Numbered from the stretch's first letter, positions 43,144 through 52,329 are shown. The stretch is DNA of 64,000 nt from JBFLXB01 sp964570625 (GCA_964570625.1 CAZMYW010000026.1:1-64000), one strand, 5' to 3'. Numbers and translations: made by a program. Notes: generated by a model not told the origin, from the letters alone.

Positions 43144-44400
43144 GTGGATCAGCAGTCGCCGGTGGGAACCGTGACGATACCCAGTCCTTGGACTAGAGCG
43201 TGGAGTGCGCCGATCTGGGATCGGATCGCCCTATGGAGCCTGGCGGGCCTGATCGCGGTGATGCCCTATGCGCATACCGGCACGTTGCGGTCCACGTTGT
43301 TCGCAATCGCGATCCTGGGTTGGGTGGGGCGGTCGTCCACCGAGCCGGGCTGGCGGTGGGTCAAGACCCCGGTCGATATCCCTCTCCTCCTGTTCGTGTT
43401 GTGGTCGGTGGTGGCACTGGTGACGGCACTGGACGTGTCGTATAGCGCGAGGGAGATCAAGAACGAATTGGTCGCGAACGGGGTGATGTTCGTGTTGGCA
43501 GTGAGCGCCGTCCGCCGCGAGGGCGCACTCGACGTGCTGGCGTGGGCGATGAGCCTCGCCGGCCTGGTGATGGGCGCTAAAGCATTGTTCGAGTACGACT
43601 GGCAGTGGGCCGTCGTGATCGCACGTGGCGCGCGCACATCCTCGTTTACCTCGGATCCGATCTTTCTGAGTTCGTACCTCGTGCTGGCCATTCCAGTGGC
43701 ATTCTATTTGGCGCTCGCAACACGGAAAGTAGCGGCCAAGTGGTGTGCCTGGGCGATCTGGGGCATCCAGATGTTCGCCCTGGTGTCTACAGTGACCCGA
43801 GCAGCCTGGTTGGCGGTTGCGTTGCAATTTCTCGTGTACGGTGTCCTCAAGAGCCGGCGGGTGTTGGTGGTCTGGGCCGTGGTCGTTGTTGCGAGCGTGG
43901 GGGGCGTCATAGGCCAGCCCGCACTTCGACAAGCGGTTGTGGCACATGGGTGGTTCAGCGACTTTGGCCGGGTCGCATATTGGGAAAACTTGCTGCCCCG
44001 TTTGGCGGAGAGTCCGGTCAGTGGGTTCGGCTACGGGCAGCAAACGCCGGACCGAGCCGCACCAGGAGTTCGTAGCGCCACGCCCGCAATCGATTCAACA
44101 CATGCCTTCAATAGCTTTATTCAGACAGCCATGGAACTCGGTCTGATCGGTCTCGGATTGTTCTGTTGGGTCCTCTGGGTGATTGCGCGGATGTTGTGGC
44201 GGGGCCTCCGCAGCGCCCCTTCAGGTTCAGCCGATTCCGCTTGGCTGGTGTGTATGTTGATGGTGTTGGTCGGATTTATCCTCCGCAACCAGGTCGATCA
44301 TCTGTTGCGGGATTCTCCCGGACACCTCTTCTGGATTCTCATGGGACTCGGCGTTGGGCGCGCGATGTCAATCACCGAGCGCGTTGACACGGTCCGGTGA
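43144..44400 (+). CDS. O-antigen ligase (WaaL/Wzy_C family)
   Basis: A 418-aa polytopic inner-membrane protein with about 10-12 hydrophobic segments. The Wzy_C region includes VSTVTRAAWLAVALQFLVYG and a periplasmic loop with FGRVAYWENLLPRLAESPVSGFGYG and STHAFNSFIQTAMELGLIGLGLF, the H-containing loop of ligases. WaaL joins O-chain to core; position among core glycosyltransferases favours ligase over polymerase. The stop overlaps the next gene. Confidence 0.82.
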   Translation: MDQQSPVGTVTIPSPWTRAWSAPIWDRIALWSLAGLIAVMPYAHTGTLRSTLFAIAILGWVGRSSTEPGWRWVKTPVDIPLLLFVLWSVVALVTALDVSYSAREIKNELVANGVMFVLAVSAVRREGALDVLAWAMSLAGLVMGAKALFEYDWQWAVVIARGARTSSFTSDPIFLSSYLVLAIPVAFYLALATRKVAAKWCAWAIWGIQMFALVSTVTRAAWLAVALQFLVYGVLKSRRVLVVWAVVVVASVGGVIGQPALRQAVVAHGWFSDFGRVAYWENLLPRLAESPVSGFGYGQQTPDRAAPGVRSATPAIDSTHAFNSFIQTAMELGLIGLGLFCWVLWVIARMLWRGLRSAPSGSADSAWLVCMLMVLVGFILRNQVDHLLRDSPGHLFWILMGLGVGRAMSITERVDTVR

Positions 44401-45539
44401 GGATCGCCCTTATCCGCAAGACATATACGCCATTTGGCGGCGCTGAACGCCATGTGGCGCAGTTTATCGAGGCCCTGCGCTCTCGCGGCGATGACGTGCA
44501 CATCTACGCGACTCGCTGGCAGGACGCCCCGAAGTCATCCGAGAACGTTTGGGTGCATCACGTGCCGGTAGTCCGGTTTACGCGCTGGACCGAGGCATGG
44601 TCATTTGCGGTGCGGGCATCGCGGATGGCCGCCGATGGCGGGCACGATATCGTCCACAGCTTTGACCGGGTCCAATCGTGTGACGTGTACCGCGCTGGTG
44701 ACGGGGTGCACCGCGAGTGGCTGCAACGCCGACGCGACGCGAAGCCGTCGTGGAAGCGGGTCCTCCCATCGTTCAACCCGTTGCACCGGGTGTACCTCAC
44801 ATTGGAGCGGCGTCTGTTCGAAGGTGGCTGTCGCGCGGCTATCGCCAACTCGCAACGCGGAAAATCGGAGATCTTGAAGCACTACCGGGCCGATCCCGAA
44901 CGAATCCGGGTGATCTACAACGGAGTGGATCTGGACCGATTCCGGCCACCCGACGCAGAGGTCCGAGGCAAGGCGCGCGAGCGCGCGGGACTCACCGAGA
45001 ACGACCACGCAGTGCTGTTCGTGGGGTCGGGGTTTGCCCGCAAGGGCCTTGAGACCGCGGTGCGCGCGATGGCCCATCTCTCCCCGCGGTCGTCTGGCCG
45101 CACAGTGTTGCTCGTCGTTGGACGGGGAGACGCGACGCCATACACACGCCTTGCCGTGTCGCTGGGCCTCGGTGACTGCGTGCGCATCGTGGGACCGACC
45201 ACAGATGTGATGCCCTGGTATCACGCCGCGGATCTGTTGCTGTTACCGACCCTGTACGATCCGTTCGCCAACGTGTGTTTGGAAGCTCTGGCATGCGGAC
45301 TACCGGTCGTCACTACTACAGCCAATGGCGCGGCCGAAGTCCTGACTCAAGACACTGGCGTGGTGGTCGACGATGCGCAAGACAGCGAATCCGTTGCGCG
45401 TGGCGTCGAGACGGTCCTCAGGTGGGGACGGACCCATAGTGAAATGTGTCGTGGGGTAGCCGGGCGATTCCCCCAGGAGCGATACGTGCGGGAGACTTTA
45501 GAGCTTTACGATGAACTGCGGGGCACGGTTAGGCGGTAG
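44397..45539 (+). CDS. GT4 glycosyltransferase, WaaG-like
   Basis: A 380-aa enzyme resembling core glucosyltransferase WaaG: IALIRKTYTPFGGAERHVAQFI, DIVHSFDRVQSCDVYRAGDGVHREWLQRR (the WaaG Asp-Val-Tyr-Arg-x-Gly-Asp-Gly-x-His signature), IRVIYNGVDLDRF, FVGSGFARKGLETAVRAM, PTLYDPFANVCLEALACGLPVVTT. GTG overlaps the ligase stop. Last gene of the long + strand operon before the divergent chain-length genes. Confidence 0.9.
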   Translation: MRIALIRKTYTPFGGAERHVAQFIEALRSRGDDVHIYATRWQDAPKSSENVWVHHVPVVRFTRWTEAWSFAVRASRMAADGGHDIVHSFDRVQSCDVYRAGDGVHREWLQRRRDAKPSWKRVLPSFNPLHRVYLTLERRLFEGGCRAAIANSQRGKSEILKHYRADPERIRVIYNGVDLDRFRPPDAEVRGKARERAGLTENDHAVLFVGSGFARKGLETAVRAMAHLSPRSSGRTVLLVVGRGDATPYTRLAVSLGLGDCVRIVGPTTDVMPWYHAADLLLLPTLYDPFANVCLEALACGLPVVTTTANGAAEVLTQDTGVVVDDAQDSESVARGVETVLRWGRTHSEMCRGVAGRFPQERYVRETLELYDELRGTVRR

Positions 45540-45566
45540 CCAACGCGGTTCACGAAAAACAGTTCC

Positions 45567-46835
45567 TCACCGCGTCTCCCACATTACTGCCTCGACTTCG
45601 GTTTCAGTCTGTTCGGGTAGCGCCCCGTTTTCGGCAACCCAGTGTCGTGTCTTTGCTTGCTTGATGAATTCGACGACGAATGCGGCGAGCGCTCCGGCCA
45701 ACAAGCCCACTAAGGCGTAGAGCGCGACAGTCACCTTGCGGCCAACTCCCACAGGGTCTGGTAGTCGGGCAGGTGAAGTCAGGATCGCTGTGGTGCGGAC
45801 ATCGGCAAGCTTGGCCTCGATATCTGAAATGGTCTGTTGTTGAAGCTGCTGTTCTCGTTTGTTATCCACACGCAACTTCACGAGTTTGCTGCCACTCTCG
45901 CTGATCGAGGTAGCCTGGGCCTCTTGATCCCGGCGGACGTCGGCCATCTGCTTGAGCAGTTTCTCTCGGTCATTGTCCAAGGAGATGTAGAGCCGTTCTT
46001 CGAGCGTTCTGAGACGCGCGCGGCTGTCCACGATCTGGCTGTCGAACATCAACAGCGTCATCGCACGCGCCCCGTCTGTCGCCTCAGGCGCGGCGCGGGT
46101 ACGGTGGTCGGTGGCTGCCGCAATGTCGGCCCGAAGGTCAGCTACCTGCTGGGTGAGAAGTTTCTTGGTCTCCTCGAATCGCTTGGCCTCGGTCTCGATC
46201 AACTTGGCTTGGTCCTTGAGGGCTTCTAAGCGCAACTGGCCGCGCTCGATCTCGCCTTGGAGAAGTTTCTCCTGCACGGAAAGGACTCGCCGGTCGGAAA
46301 GTTCTTCGAGTTTGAGTTCGGCGCGTGTGAGATCAGACTCGGTTTGCTGGATGATTTGGTCGGCGGTGCGCTGGTGGTCACGAACTAAACGCAGGGCCAC
46401 GGCCTCCTGCAGAGAGCGATGGAGGGGTTCATCGTTTTTGGGTCCTCGGCTTTCAAGAACAACTACTTCGCTGCCTTTCGGGATCTTGGCGGTGATTCTG
46501 ACGCCCGGGCCCTCCGGATGTTCAGTCCGGTAGGTTTGGAGCACATCGGGGATATAGGCGTGGCTGAATTTGGCAAGGATCGTTTCCGACGAATCGATAA
46601 TTTTGTCTCCGCCAATCCGCCCTATCTCGATCACGGTCTGGACCAGGTACGTTCTGGTGACAAGGAGAGCATGGACCGTTCCCACGACCACGCAGGCGGC
46701 CACGATAACGGCGATGAGCCGCTTGCGGCGGACCAATACCAGCACGTAGTCCGCGGGCGTGGGTTCGGGATCGGTGCGTGACGGGGAGTCGTCTCGAAAT
46801 GATAGAGGAGCGCGGTGGGAATCGCCGTGCGCCAT
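45567..46835 (-). CDS. Wzz/Wzc-type chain-length determinant protein
   Basis: A 422-aa inner-membrane polysaccharide co-polymerase-like protein. TM1 (RLIAVIVAACVVVGTVHALLV, about 35-55), a large periplasmic coiled coil (about 180-360) and TM2 (VTVALYALVGLLAGALAAFVVE) after the Pro-rich ARLPDPVG. No tyrosine-kinase domain. ATG 46835 is preceded by GGGAGGG with 7-nt spacing; longer starts lie in a non-homologous extension. Transcribed divergently from a second protein of the same type. Confidence 0.85.
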   Translation of the reverse strand: MAHGDSHRAPLSFRDDSPSRTDPEPTPADYVLVLVRRKRLIAVIVAACVVVGTVHALLVTRTYLVQTVIEIGRIGGDKIIDSSETILAKFSHAYIPDVLQTYRTEHPEGPGVRITAKIPKGSEVVVLESRGPKNDEPLHRSLQEAVALRLVRDHQRTADQIIQQTESDLTRAELKLEELSDRRVLSVQEKLLQGEIERGQLRLEALKDQAKLIETEAKRFEETKKLLTQQVADLRADIAAATDHRTRAAPEATDGARAMTLLMFDSQIVDSRARLRTLEERLYISLDNDREKLLKQMADVRRDQEAQATSISESGSKLVKLRVDNKREQQLQQQTISDIEAKLADVRTTAILTSPARLPDPVGVGRKVTVALYALVGLLAGALAAFVVEFIKQAKTRHWVAENGALPEQTETEVEAVMWETR

Positions 46836-47068
46836 CAGGAACCCTCCCATGGTGGCGAAACGTGTGACAAGAACGGGACGAAAGTATGCCACGTTTCGAC
46901 AAAAACTTCCATCCCATGAAGAAATGTAAAGAAACGGCAAGACCCTGTCTTGCCTGTCTTGTCGTCGTTCTGCTACAATCGACCGTTTTCCACCGCAGCC
47001 GGTGGATACTCCGTTCCGAGCGGAAGAAAACGTTTCGCGGCGTGTGGCTGATCTGAGGTCTGTTGAGC
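46836..47068. promoter_or_regulatory. Divergent intergenic region between two Wzz-type genes
   Basis: A 233-nt AT-richer spacer. On the + strand TTGCCT (46950-46955), 18 nt, and extended -10 TGCTACAAT (46971-46979) form a good promoter for the gene at 47069. The - strand promoter is not obvious. Confidence 0.6.
46950..46979 (+). promoter_or_regulatory. Extended -10 promoter
   Basis: TTGCCT (46950-46955) and TACAAT (46974-46979) separated by 18 nt, with a TG one base before the -10. Drives the Wzz-type gene and probably the sugar-nucleotide genes behind it. Confidence 0.6.
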
Positions 47069-48178
47069 ATGACACCAGTCACAGAGGACATCCCTACCCA
47101 GACTGCTGGCGAGCGGCAGGTCGAACTCTTCGACTATCTCGAAGTAGTTTGGTCGTACCGGTGGCTCATAGGGCTTGGCACTGCCGTGCTGGTCGGCCTC
47201 GCCTCGGTATACAGCCTGACCATCGACAAGAGCTATCAAGGATCTCTGCTCCTGAAAGTCGGGACGGTGTTCTCCGCCAACAACGAGGGGGCCAAGCTGG
47301 GCCTGATTGAAGACCCCAAAACGATGTCGCAGGTCTTGGTCGGCGACGCCATGCTGGACGATCTGCGCCGCCATCTGGGGCTCGACCGGATGACTATTAC
47401 GTCGCTGCGTGGCGCGCTTCAAGTTAAGGTGATCAAGAATGACCTCGACGTGGCGGCGACCACCCTGCTCGAACTCTCACTGACACTGACGGATCCGCAA
47501 CAAGTCGTAAAAGGCCTGGAGTTTCTGGCGGACAAGTTGATCGCGGAACACTCGCGGCAGTATCTGGCGGGCTTGACGATCATCGAGCGCGAGCAGGAAA
47601 GTCTCAAGGAAAAAATAGAGGTAGCGGAGCTGCAGCAGGAGACGTTGAAGCGGCAGATCACAGCCCTCCGCGCACAAGTGGCGTCCGAGTCACGGTATCG
47701 TGAAACGATAGAGCGGAATATCACCCGCTTGGAAACCGAGATGAGTCAGGCCCGGACGCGTCTGGCCGAGGCCAAGCCCGACGCGTCGGAAGCCCTGTGG
47801 GAACAGACGCTGTTTCAGAGCCGGCAAATCCATCTGGATGAATTGTATCGGGAGCGTAACGAGAGCGAAATTCGCGGCCGCGAGGCCAACACCGATATTT
47901 ACAACATAGAAAATGGGCTGACGATCATGGCCGGACAGCGGGCGGACTATGAAAATCGTATCGTGGAACTGGCCGCCTACCGCACCCGCTCGGAGAACAC
48001 CAAGGTCCGGAGCGCACCGGTGTTGCCCACGGTTCCGGTAGGGCCGCGGCGGCTGCTGGTTGTCGTCCTAGCTGCGCTGGTGGGATTGTTCGGGTTCACC
48101 CTCCTCGCATTTTTCACGGAGTATATGCGTAGTGCCAGGAGGCGCCGGCTCTACGGGGAGCACCTGTTTCCAGGTTAA
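47069..48178 (+). CDS. Wzz-type chain-length determinant protein
   Basis: A 369-aa two-TM protein: FDYLEVVWSYRWLIGLGTAVLVGLASVYSL near the N-terminus, periplasmic coiled coils (about 165-300), then the Pro-rich SAPVLPTVPVGPRRLLVVVLAALVGLF before a short basic cytoplasmic end. TTG 47063 is in frame, but ATG 47069 fits the ribosome site better. Regulates O-chain or capsule length with Wzy. Only 9 nt separate it from the dehydrogenase gene. Confidence 0.86.
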   Translation: MTPVTEDIPTQTAGERQVELFDYLEVVWSYRWLIGLGTAVLVGLASVYSLTIDKSYQGSLLLKVGTVFSANNEGAKLGLIEDPKTMSQVLVGDAMLDDLRRHLGLDRMTITSLRGALQVKVIKNDLDVAATTLLELSLTLTDPQQVVKGLEFLADKLIAEHSRQYLAGLTIIEREQESLKEKIEVAELQQETLKRQITALRAQVASESRYRETIERNITRLETEMSQARTRLAEAKPDASEALWEQTLFQSRQIHLDELYRERNESEIRGREANTDIYNIENGLTIMAGQRADYENRIVELAAYRTRSENTKVRSAPVLPTVPVGPRRLLVVVLAALVGLFGFTLLAFFTEYMRSARRRRLYGEHLFPG

Positions 48179-48187
48179 GGAGTCATT

Positions 48188-49486
48188 GTGCCAACGCTCG
48201 ATGAGATCAACAAAAAGACTGCAACTGTCGGTGTGATCGGGTTGGGCTATGTCGGCCTGCCGCTCGCCGTGGAGTTTGCGAAAGCCGGATTTTCCGTGGT
48301 TGGCATCGACGTGGATCCTGCCAAGCCCAAGGCGCTGGTTAGCGGCCGGTCCTATATCCAGGACGTGTCGGATCGGGACGTGCGATCCTGTGTGAAGGCG
48401 GGACGATTGACCGCCACCACGGACTTCTCCGTGCTCAGGAAGGTGGACGCGGTCAGCATCTGTGTGCCGACCCCGCTGCGGAAAACCAAGGACCCGGACA
48501 TTTCTTTTATCGCGGCCGCGACCGAGCAGGTCGCCAAGTACCTGCCCGAGGGCCAGCTCGTGGTCTTGGAGAGCACCACGTATCCCGGCACCACCAACGA
48601 AGTGGTCCTTTCCGAATTGGAGAAAGAGGGACGCCAGGTTGGCAAGGACTTTTTCCTGGCGTTTTCGCCGGAGCGCGTGGACCCGGGCAATCCGACCTTC
48701 AACACGCGTAACACCCCCAAGATCATCGGCGGCGTCACGCCGGAGTGCACCAGGCTCGCGGTCGCGCTCTACCGGCACGCGGTGGACACCGTGATCCCGG
48801 TCAGCTCCACCCAGGCGGCCGAGATGGTGAAGCTGCTGGAGAACACCTTCCGGGCGATCAACATCGGTCTGGCCAATGAAGTGGCGATCATGTGCCGGAC
48901 GCTCGGCATCGACGTCTGGGAAGTGATCGAGGCGGCGAGCACCAAGCCGTTCGGTTTCATGCCGTTCTACCCCGGACCGGGGTTGGGCGGGCACTGCATT
49001 CCGATCGACCCGTTGTACCTGTCCTGGAAGCTCAAAGCCTTCAACTACAATGCGCGCTTCATCGAACTGGCGAGCGAGATCAACACCAAGATGCCCGAGT
49101 ATGTGGTGGAACTCATCGCGGACGCGTTGAACCGGGTCAAAAAAAGCATCAACGGCTCCAAGGTCTTGATCGCCGGCGTGGCGTACAAGCGCGACGTGAA
49201 CGACGTGCGGGAATCCCCGGCGCTCGACATCATCCGGCTCCTGGAAGCCAAAGGCGCGAAAGTGTCCTACACCGACCCGTACGTCCCGACCATCGATATG
49301 GGCGGGGAGCGGAGCCTCAAGTCGGTCAAAGCCGAGCGGTTCGGAGCGTACGACATCGTGGTGATCGTCACGGACCATCGAGCGTTCGACTACAAGGCCA
49401 TGGTGGATCAGGCGAAATTGGTGCTCGACACTCGCAACGCGACGAAGGAAGTGAAAGAAGGTCGCTCTAAAATCTTGAAATTGTAG
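48188..49486 (+). CDS. UDP-N-acetylglucosamine 6-dehydrogenase (WbpA-like)
   Basis: A 432-aa UDP-sugar dehydrogenase. NAD-binding GVIGLGYVGLPLAVEFAKAG, CVPTPLRKTKDPD, ESTTYPGTTNEVV, SPERVDPGN, the MVKLLENTFRAINIGLANE helix, catalytic Cys in GPGLGGHCIPIDPLYLSWK, and C-terminal GVAYKRDVNDVRESPAL. The LGGHCIPIDP form with these lengths is the WbpA/WecC side of the family; with the adjacent epimerase it suggests a HexNAc uronic acid. GTG start after AAGGAG. Confidence 0.92.
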   Translation: MPTLDEINKKTATVGVIGLGYVGLPLAVEFAKAGFSVVGIDVDPAKPKALVSGRSYIQDVSDRDVRSCVKAGRLTATTDFSVLRKVDAVSICVPTPLRKTKDPDISFIAAATEQVAKYLPEGQLVVLESTTYPGTTNEVVLSELEKEGRQVGKDFFLAFSPERVDPGNPTFNTRNTPKIIGGVTPECTRLAVALYRHAVDTVIPVSSTQAAEMVKLLENTFRAINIGLANEVAIMCRTLGIDVWEVIEAASTKPFGFMPFYPGPGLGGHCIPIDPLYLSWKLKAFNYNARFIELASEINTKMPEYVVELIADALNRVKKSINGSKVLIAGVAYKRDVNDVRESPALDIIRLLEAKGAKVSYTDPYVPTIDMGGERSLKSVKAERFGAYDIVVIVTDHRAFDYKAMVDQAKLVLDTRNATKEVKEGRSKILKL

Positions 49487-49609
49487 GAGCCTGTCCATGG
49501 CCGGCCATCTGCGGCGTTGCCGCTGCGCATCCGGTGCTCACGTACGCACCTAGTACGCTGCGCTCCGGTGCTCACGGCGCCTTGCATCTGGCCGCTCCTG
49601 AACAGGCTG
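49487..49609. repeat. Dispersed 120-bp element, copy 4
   Basis: About 123 nt from GAGCCTGT to ACAGGCTG, starting on the base after the TAG of the dehydrogenase gene. Best-preserved terminal inverted repeats: GAGCCTGTCCATGGCCGGCC against the complement of GGCCGCTCCTGAACAGGCTG. Internally TGCGCATCCGGTGCTCACG and TGCGCTCCGGTGCTCACG form a direct repeat. Confidence 0.88.
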
Positions 49610-49645
49610 AAGAGTGACGAGTAGTTCATTCGGAAAATCGGGATC

Positions 49646-50599
49646 ATGACGTATTTGATTACAGGAGGGGCGGGGTTTATTGGGTCTCATCTCGTCGAAG
49701 CCCTGCTCAAGAAAGGCGAGCAAGTACGAGTGCTCGACAACTTCGCCACCGGCCGGAAAACGAATCTGGCTGCGGTGCGCGCGGCAGTGGGACTGGCTGA
49801 CGATGACCCCCGGCTCGAGGTCATGGAAGGCGACATCCGAGACCCCAAGACCTGCGCGGATGCCGTGGCGGGTGCGGACTATGTGCTGCACCAGGCCGCG
49901 TTGCCGTCGGTCCCTCGATCCGTCACTGACCCCGTGGGCACCACCGCGGTCAACATCACGGGCACGCTCAACATGTTGTGGGCGGCGAAAGAGGCGAAGG
50001 TCAAACGGTTTGTCTTCGCCTCGTCGTCTTCGGTGTACGGCGACACGCCGGTGCTCCCTAAGGTCGAATCCCTGCCCACGAACCCCCTGTCTCCCTACGC
50101 CGTGAGCAAGCTGGCCGGCGAGCAGTTCTGCAAGGTGTTCTATCGCGCGTACGGTTTGCCCACCGTGGCGCTGCGTTACTTCAACATCTACGGCCCGCGA
50201 CAAGATCCCAACTCCGAGTACGCCGCCGTGATCCCTCGGTTCGTCTCGGCGCTCAAGGCCGGCAAGACGGTCACGATCTACGGCGACGGGAAACAGTCGC
50301 GCGACTTCACGTTCATCGAGGACTGCGTGCGCGCCAACCTGCTGGCGTGCCGGAGCAAACACGCGGTGGGCGAGGCCATGAATATCGCGTATGGCGACCG
50401 CACCACCCTCAACGCGCTCTACACCGAGATCGCCCGGTTGGTGAAAGTCTCTGCGAAACCACAATATGTGGATCCACGCCCAGGCGACGTGAAGCACTCG
50501 CTGGCCGACCTCACGCGAGCCGATGCATTGTTGGGTTATAAACCCAAAGTGAACATCAAGACTGGCCTGAAGCGGGTCGTGGCGGCCGGGATTCAGTAG
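49646..50599 (+). CDS. NAD-dependent UDP-sugar 4-epimerase (WbpP-like)
   Basis: A 317-aa extended short-chain dehydrogenase. YLITGGAGFIGSHLVEALL (NAD site), ASSSSVYGD, catalytic SPYAVSKLAGE (YxxxK), YFNIYGPRQDPNSEYAAVIPRFV. WbpP-type enzymes act on UDP-GlcNAc or UDP-GlcNAcA; beside a WbpA-like dehydrogenase, UDP-GalNAcA synthesis is the likely output. UDP-glucose 4-epimerase activity cannot be excluded. Confidence 0.88.
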   Translation: MTYLITGGAGFIGSHLVEALLKKGEQVRVLDNFATGRKTNLAAVRAAVGLADDDPRLEVMEGDIRDPKTCADAVAGADYVLHQAALPSVPRSVTDPVGTTAVNITGTLNMLWAAKEAKVKRFVFASSSSVYGDTPVLPKVESLPTNPLSPYAVSKLAGEQFCKVFYRAYGLPTVALRYFNIYGPRQDPNSEYAAVIPRFVSALKAGKTVTIYGDGKQSRDFTFIEDCVRANLLACRSKHAVGEAMNIAYGDRTTLNALYTEIARLVKVSAKPQYVDPRPGDVKHSLADLTRADALLGYKPKVNIKTGLKRVVAAGIQ

Positions 50600-50618
50600 A
50601 GGCGGGGATCGACCCGCG

Positions 50619-51167
50619 ATGATCGTCAAGGAAACGCCGCTCTCCGGGCTCTTGGTCATCGAGCCCAAAGTGTTTCGCGACAGCCGCGGGTTGTTTTGGG
50701 AGACGTATCACGCGAGGCGGTACGCGGAAGCGGGGATCACCGGCCCGTTCGTGCAAGACAATGCCTCGCACTCGGTCAAGGACACGCTGCGGGGACTGCA
50801 CTATCAGTTAAAACGGCCGCAGGGCAAGCTGGTGTGGGTAGTGCGGGGCGAGGTGTTCGATGTGGCGGTGGATATCCGCCAGTGCTCGCCCACGTTCGGC
50901 AAATGGTACGGCGTCCATCTGTCGGGCGAAGAACCCAAACAGCTCTATATCCCCCCCGGTATTGCCCATGGGTTTTACGTGGTGAGTGAATCCGCGGATT
51001 TCATGTACAAATGCACCAACTTTTACGCGCCGGAGGACGAGCGGGGAGTTCTGTGGAGCGACGCCGAGATCGGGATCCAATGGCCGATCGGGCAACCGCT
51101 GCTGTCGGCCAAGGACGCGCAGTTTCCGACCTTACGAACCGCGCCTCGCGAGGACCTCCCGGGATAG
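50619..51167 (+). CDS. rfbC: dTDP-4-dehydrorhamnose 3,5-epimerase
   Basis: A 182-aa cupin. EPKVFRDSRGLFWETYHARRY, catalytic His in TLRGLHYQLKRPQGKLVWVVRGEVFDVAVDIR, PGIAHGFYVVSE, and YKCTNFYAPEDERGVLWSD. It makes dTDP-4-keto-rhamnose for L-rhamnose. rmlA, rmlB and rmlD are not in the window, so they must be elsewhere if the pathway is complete. Starts 19 nt after the epimerase gene. Confidence 0.95.
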   Translation: MIVKETPLSGLLVIEPKVFRDSRGLFWETYHARRYAEAGITGPFVQDNASHSVKDTLRGLHYQLKRPQGKLVWVVRGEVFDVAVDIRQCSPTFGKWYGVHLSGEEPKQLYIPPGIAHGFYVVSESADFMYKCTNFYAPEDERGVLWSDAEIGIQWPIGQPLLSAKDAQFPTLRTAPREDLPG

Positions 51168-51276
51168 CGAGGCGCCCGGAGTGTCTTGAGCGTACGTAAG
51201 ACCATCGAACAGAAAAGGTCGGGTTGTGGCAAATGAGCCTGCTAAACAAACAATAGATCAAGGCGCATGTTGATCG
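51168..51276. other. Boundary spacer before the nonulosonic acid cluster
   Basis: A 109-nt AT-richer gap. No convincing sigma-70 promoter; a TGGC...GC pattern near 51227 is mis-spaced for sigma-54. Base composition is visibly less GC-rich from here to the window end. Confidence 0.4.
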
Positions 51277-52329
51277 ATGAAAAGGCCTAGGTCGTTTTCT
51301 CTCCGAGGGCGATACGTCGGTTCCGGTTTTCCCTGTCTCGTTATCGCTGAAGTTGCCCAAGGGCACGATGGGAGTTTGGGCACGGCGCATGCGTATATCG
51401 ATGCAGTGGTCAAGGCAGGAGCGGATGCAATAAAATTTCAGACACATATAGCCGATGCTGAGTCCACTCTGCATGAGAAGTTCAGGATCAAGGTGTTCCC
51501 CCAGGACGCTACGCGTTACGACTACTGGAAACGCATGGAATTTACATCAGAGCAGTGGGCGGGTTTGGCCGGTCATGCGCAGGAGAAGGGCCTTCTTTTT
51601 CTCTCGACCCCGTTCTCGATAGAAGCCGTTGAGCTGTTGGAGCGGCTCGATGTGCCGGCATGGAAGATCGGATCCGGCGATATTGGCAACTTACCAATGA
51701 TAGAGAGGGTGGCGCAGACCAAGAAACCCGTACTGCTGTCGAGTGGCATGTCGCCTTGGACGGAACTTGATGCGGCGGTCGCCTGCGTAGGTGCTGCGAA
51801 TGCGCCGGTGGCGGTATTCCAATGTACAACCTCGTATCCTTGTCCTCCCGAGCAGATTGGTATCAATGTCCTGGAAGAGTTGCGGGAACGATATGGGTGC
51901 CCGGTTGGCCTTTCAGACCACTCAGGAACGGTGTTTGCGTCTATGGCGGCGGTTGCTTCCGGCGCTGATCTAATCGAGGTCCACACCGTTTTTTCCAGAG
52001 ACTGTTTTGGTCCGGATGTGAGTTCTTCCGTGACAACAACAGAACTCTCGCAGGTTGTAGAGGGCGCCCGCTTTATTCAGCGCGCGATGGCTCACCCTGT
52101 CCGGAAGGATGAGGCCGCTGCAGATCGCAGGGAAACGCACACGCTTTTTGGCCGGAGCTTGGTGGCAGCTCGAAATCTCCCGGCAGGATATCGTCTCAGC
52201 AAAGAAGACATTGCGATTAAAAAACCCGGAGGCGGAATACCGCCGAAGCGGTTCAGTGAAATTATCGGGCATGTCATCTTGAGGGATTATACAACCAACG
52301 AGTTTTTTGAGGAGAGAGATATTGAATAA
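51277..52329 (+). CDS. neuB: N-acetylneuraminate/nonulosonate synthase NeuB
   Basis: A 350-aa PEP-dependent synthase. TIM-barrel motifs CLVIAEVAQGHDGSLGTAH, GADAIKFQTH, FLSTPFSIEAVELLERLDVPAWKIGSGDI, LSSGM, CTTSYPCPPEQIGIN, GLSDHSG, and a C-terminal SAF (antifreeze-like) domain with GRSLVAARNLPAGYRLSKEDIAIKKPGGGI. Condenses ManNAc or a related hexose with PEP. Whether the product is Neu5Ac or a legionaminic-type acid is not decided by sequence alone. Confidence 0.93.
   Translation: MKRPRSFSLRGRYVGSGFPCLVIAEVAQGHDGSLGTAHAYIDAVVKAGADAIKFQTHIADAESTLHEKFRIKVFPQDATRYDYWKRMEFTSEQWAGLAGHAQEKGLLFLSTPFSIEAVELLERLDVPAWKIGSGDIGNLPMIERVAQTKKPVLLSSGMSPWTELDAAVACVGAANAPVAVFQCTTSYPCPPEQIGINVLEELRERYGCPVGLSDHSGTVFASMAAVASGADLIEVHTVFSRDCFGPDVSSSVTTTELSQVVEGARFIQRAMAHPVRKDEAAADRRETHTLFGRSLVAARNLPAGYRLSKEDIAIKKPGGGIPPKRFSEIIGHVILRDYTTNEFFEERDIE

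Noticed and set aside
45837..46781. Plus-strand open frames opposite the first Wzz-type gene
   Set aside because: Shadow frames of the coiled-coil coding strand; no start signals.
51227..51243. Sigma-54 promoter candidate TGGCAAATGAGCCTGCT before neuB
   Set aside because: GG-to-GC distance is 13 instead of 12 nt and the -12 box is not TTGC.
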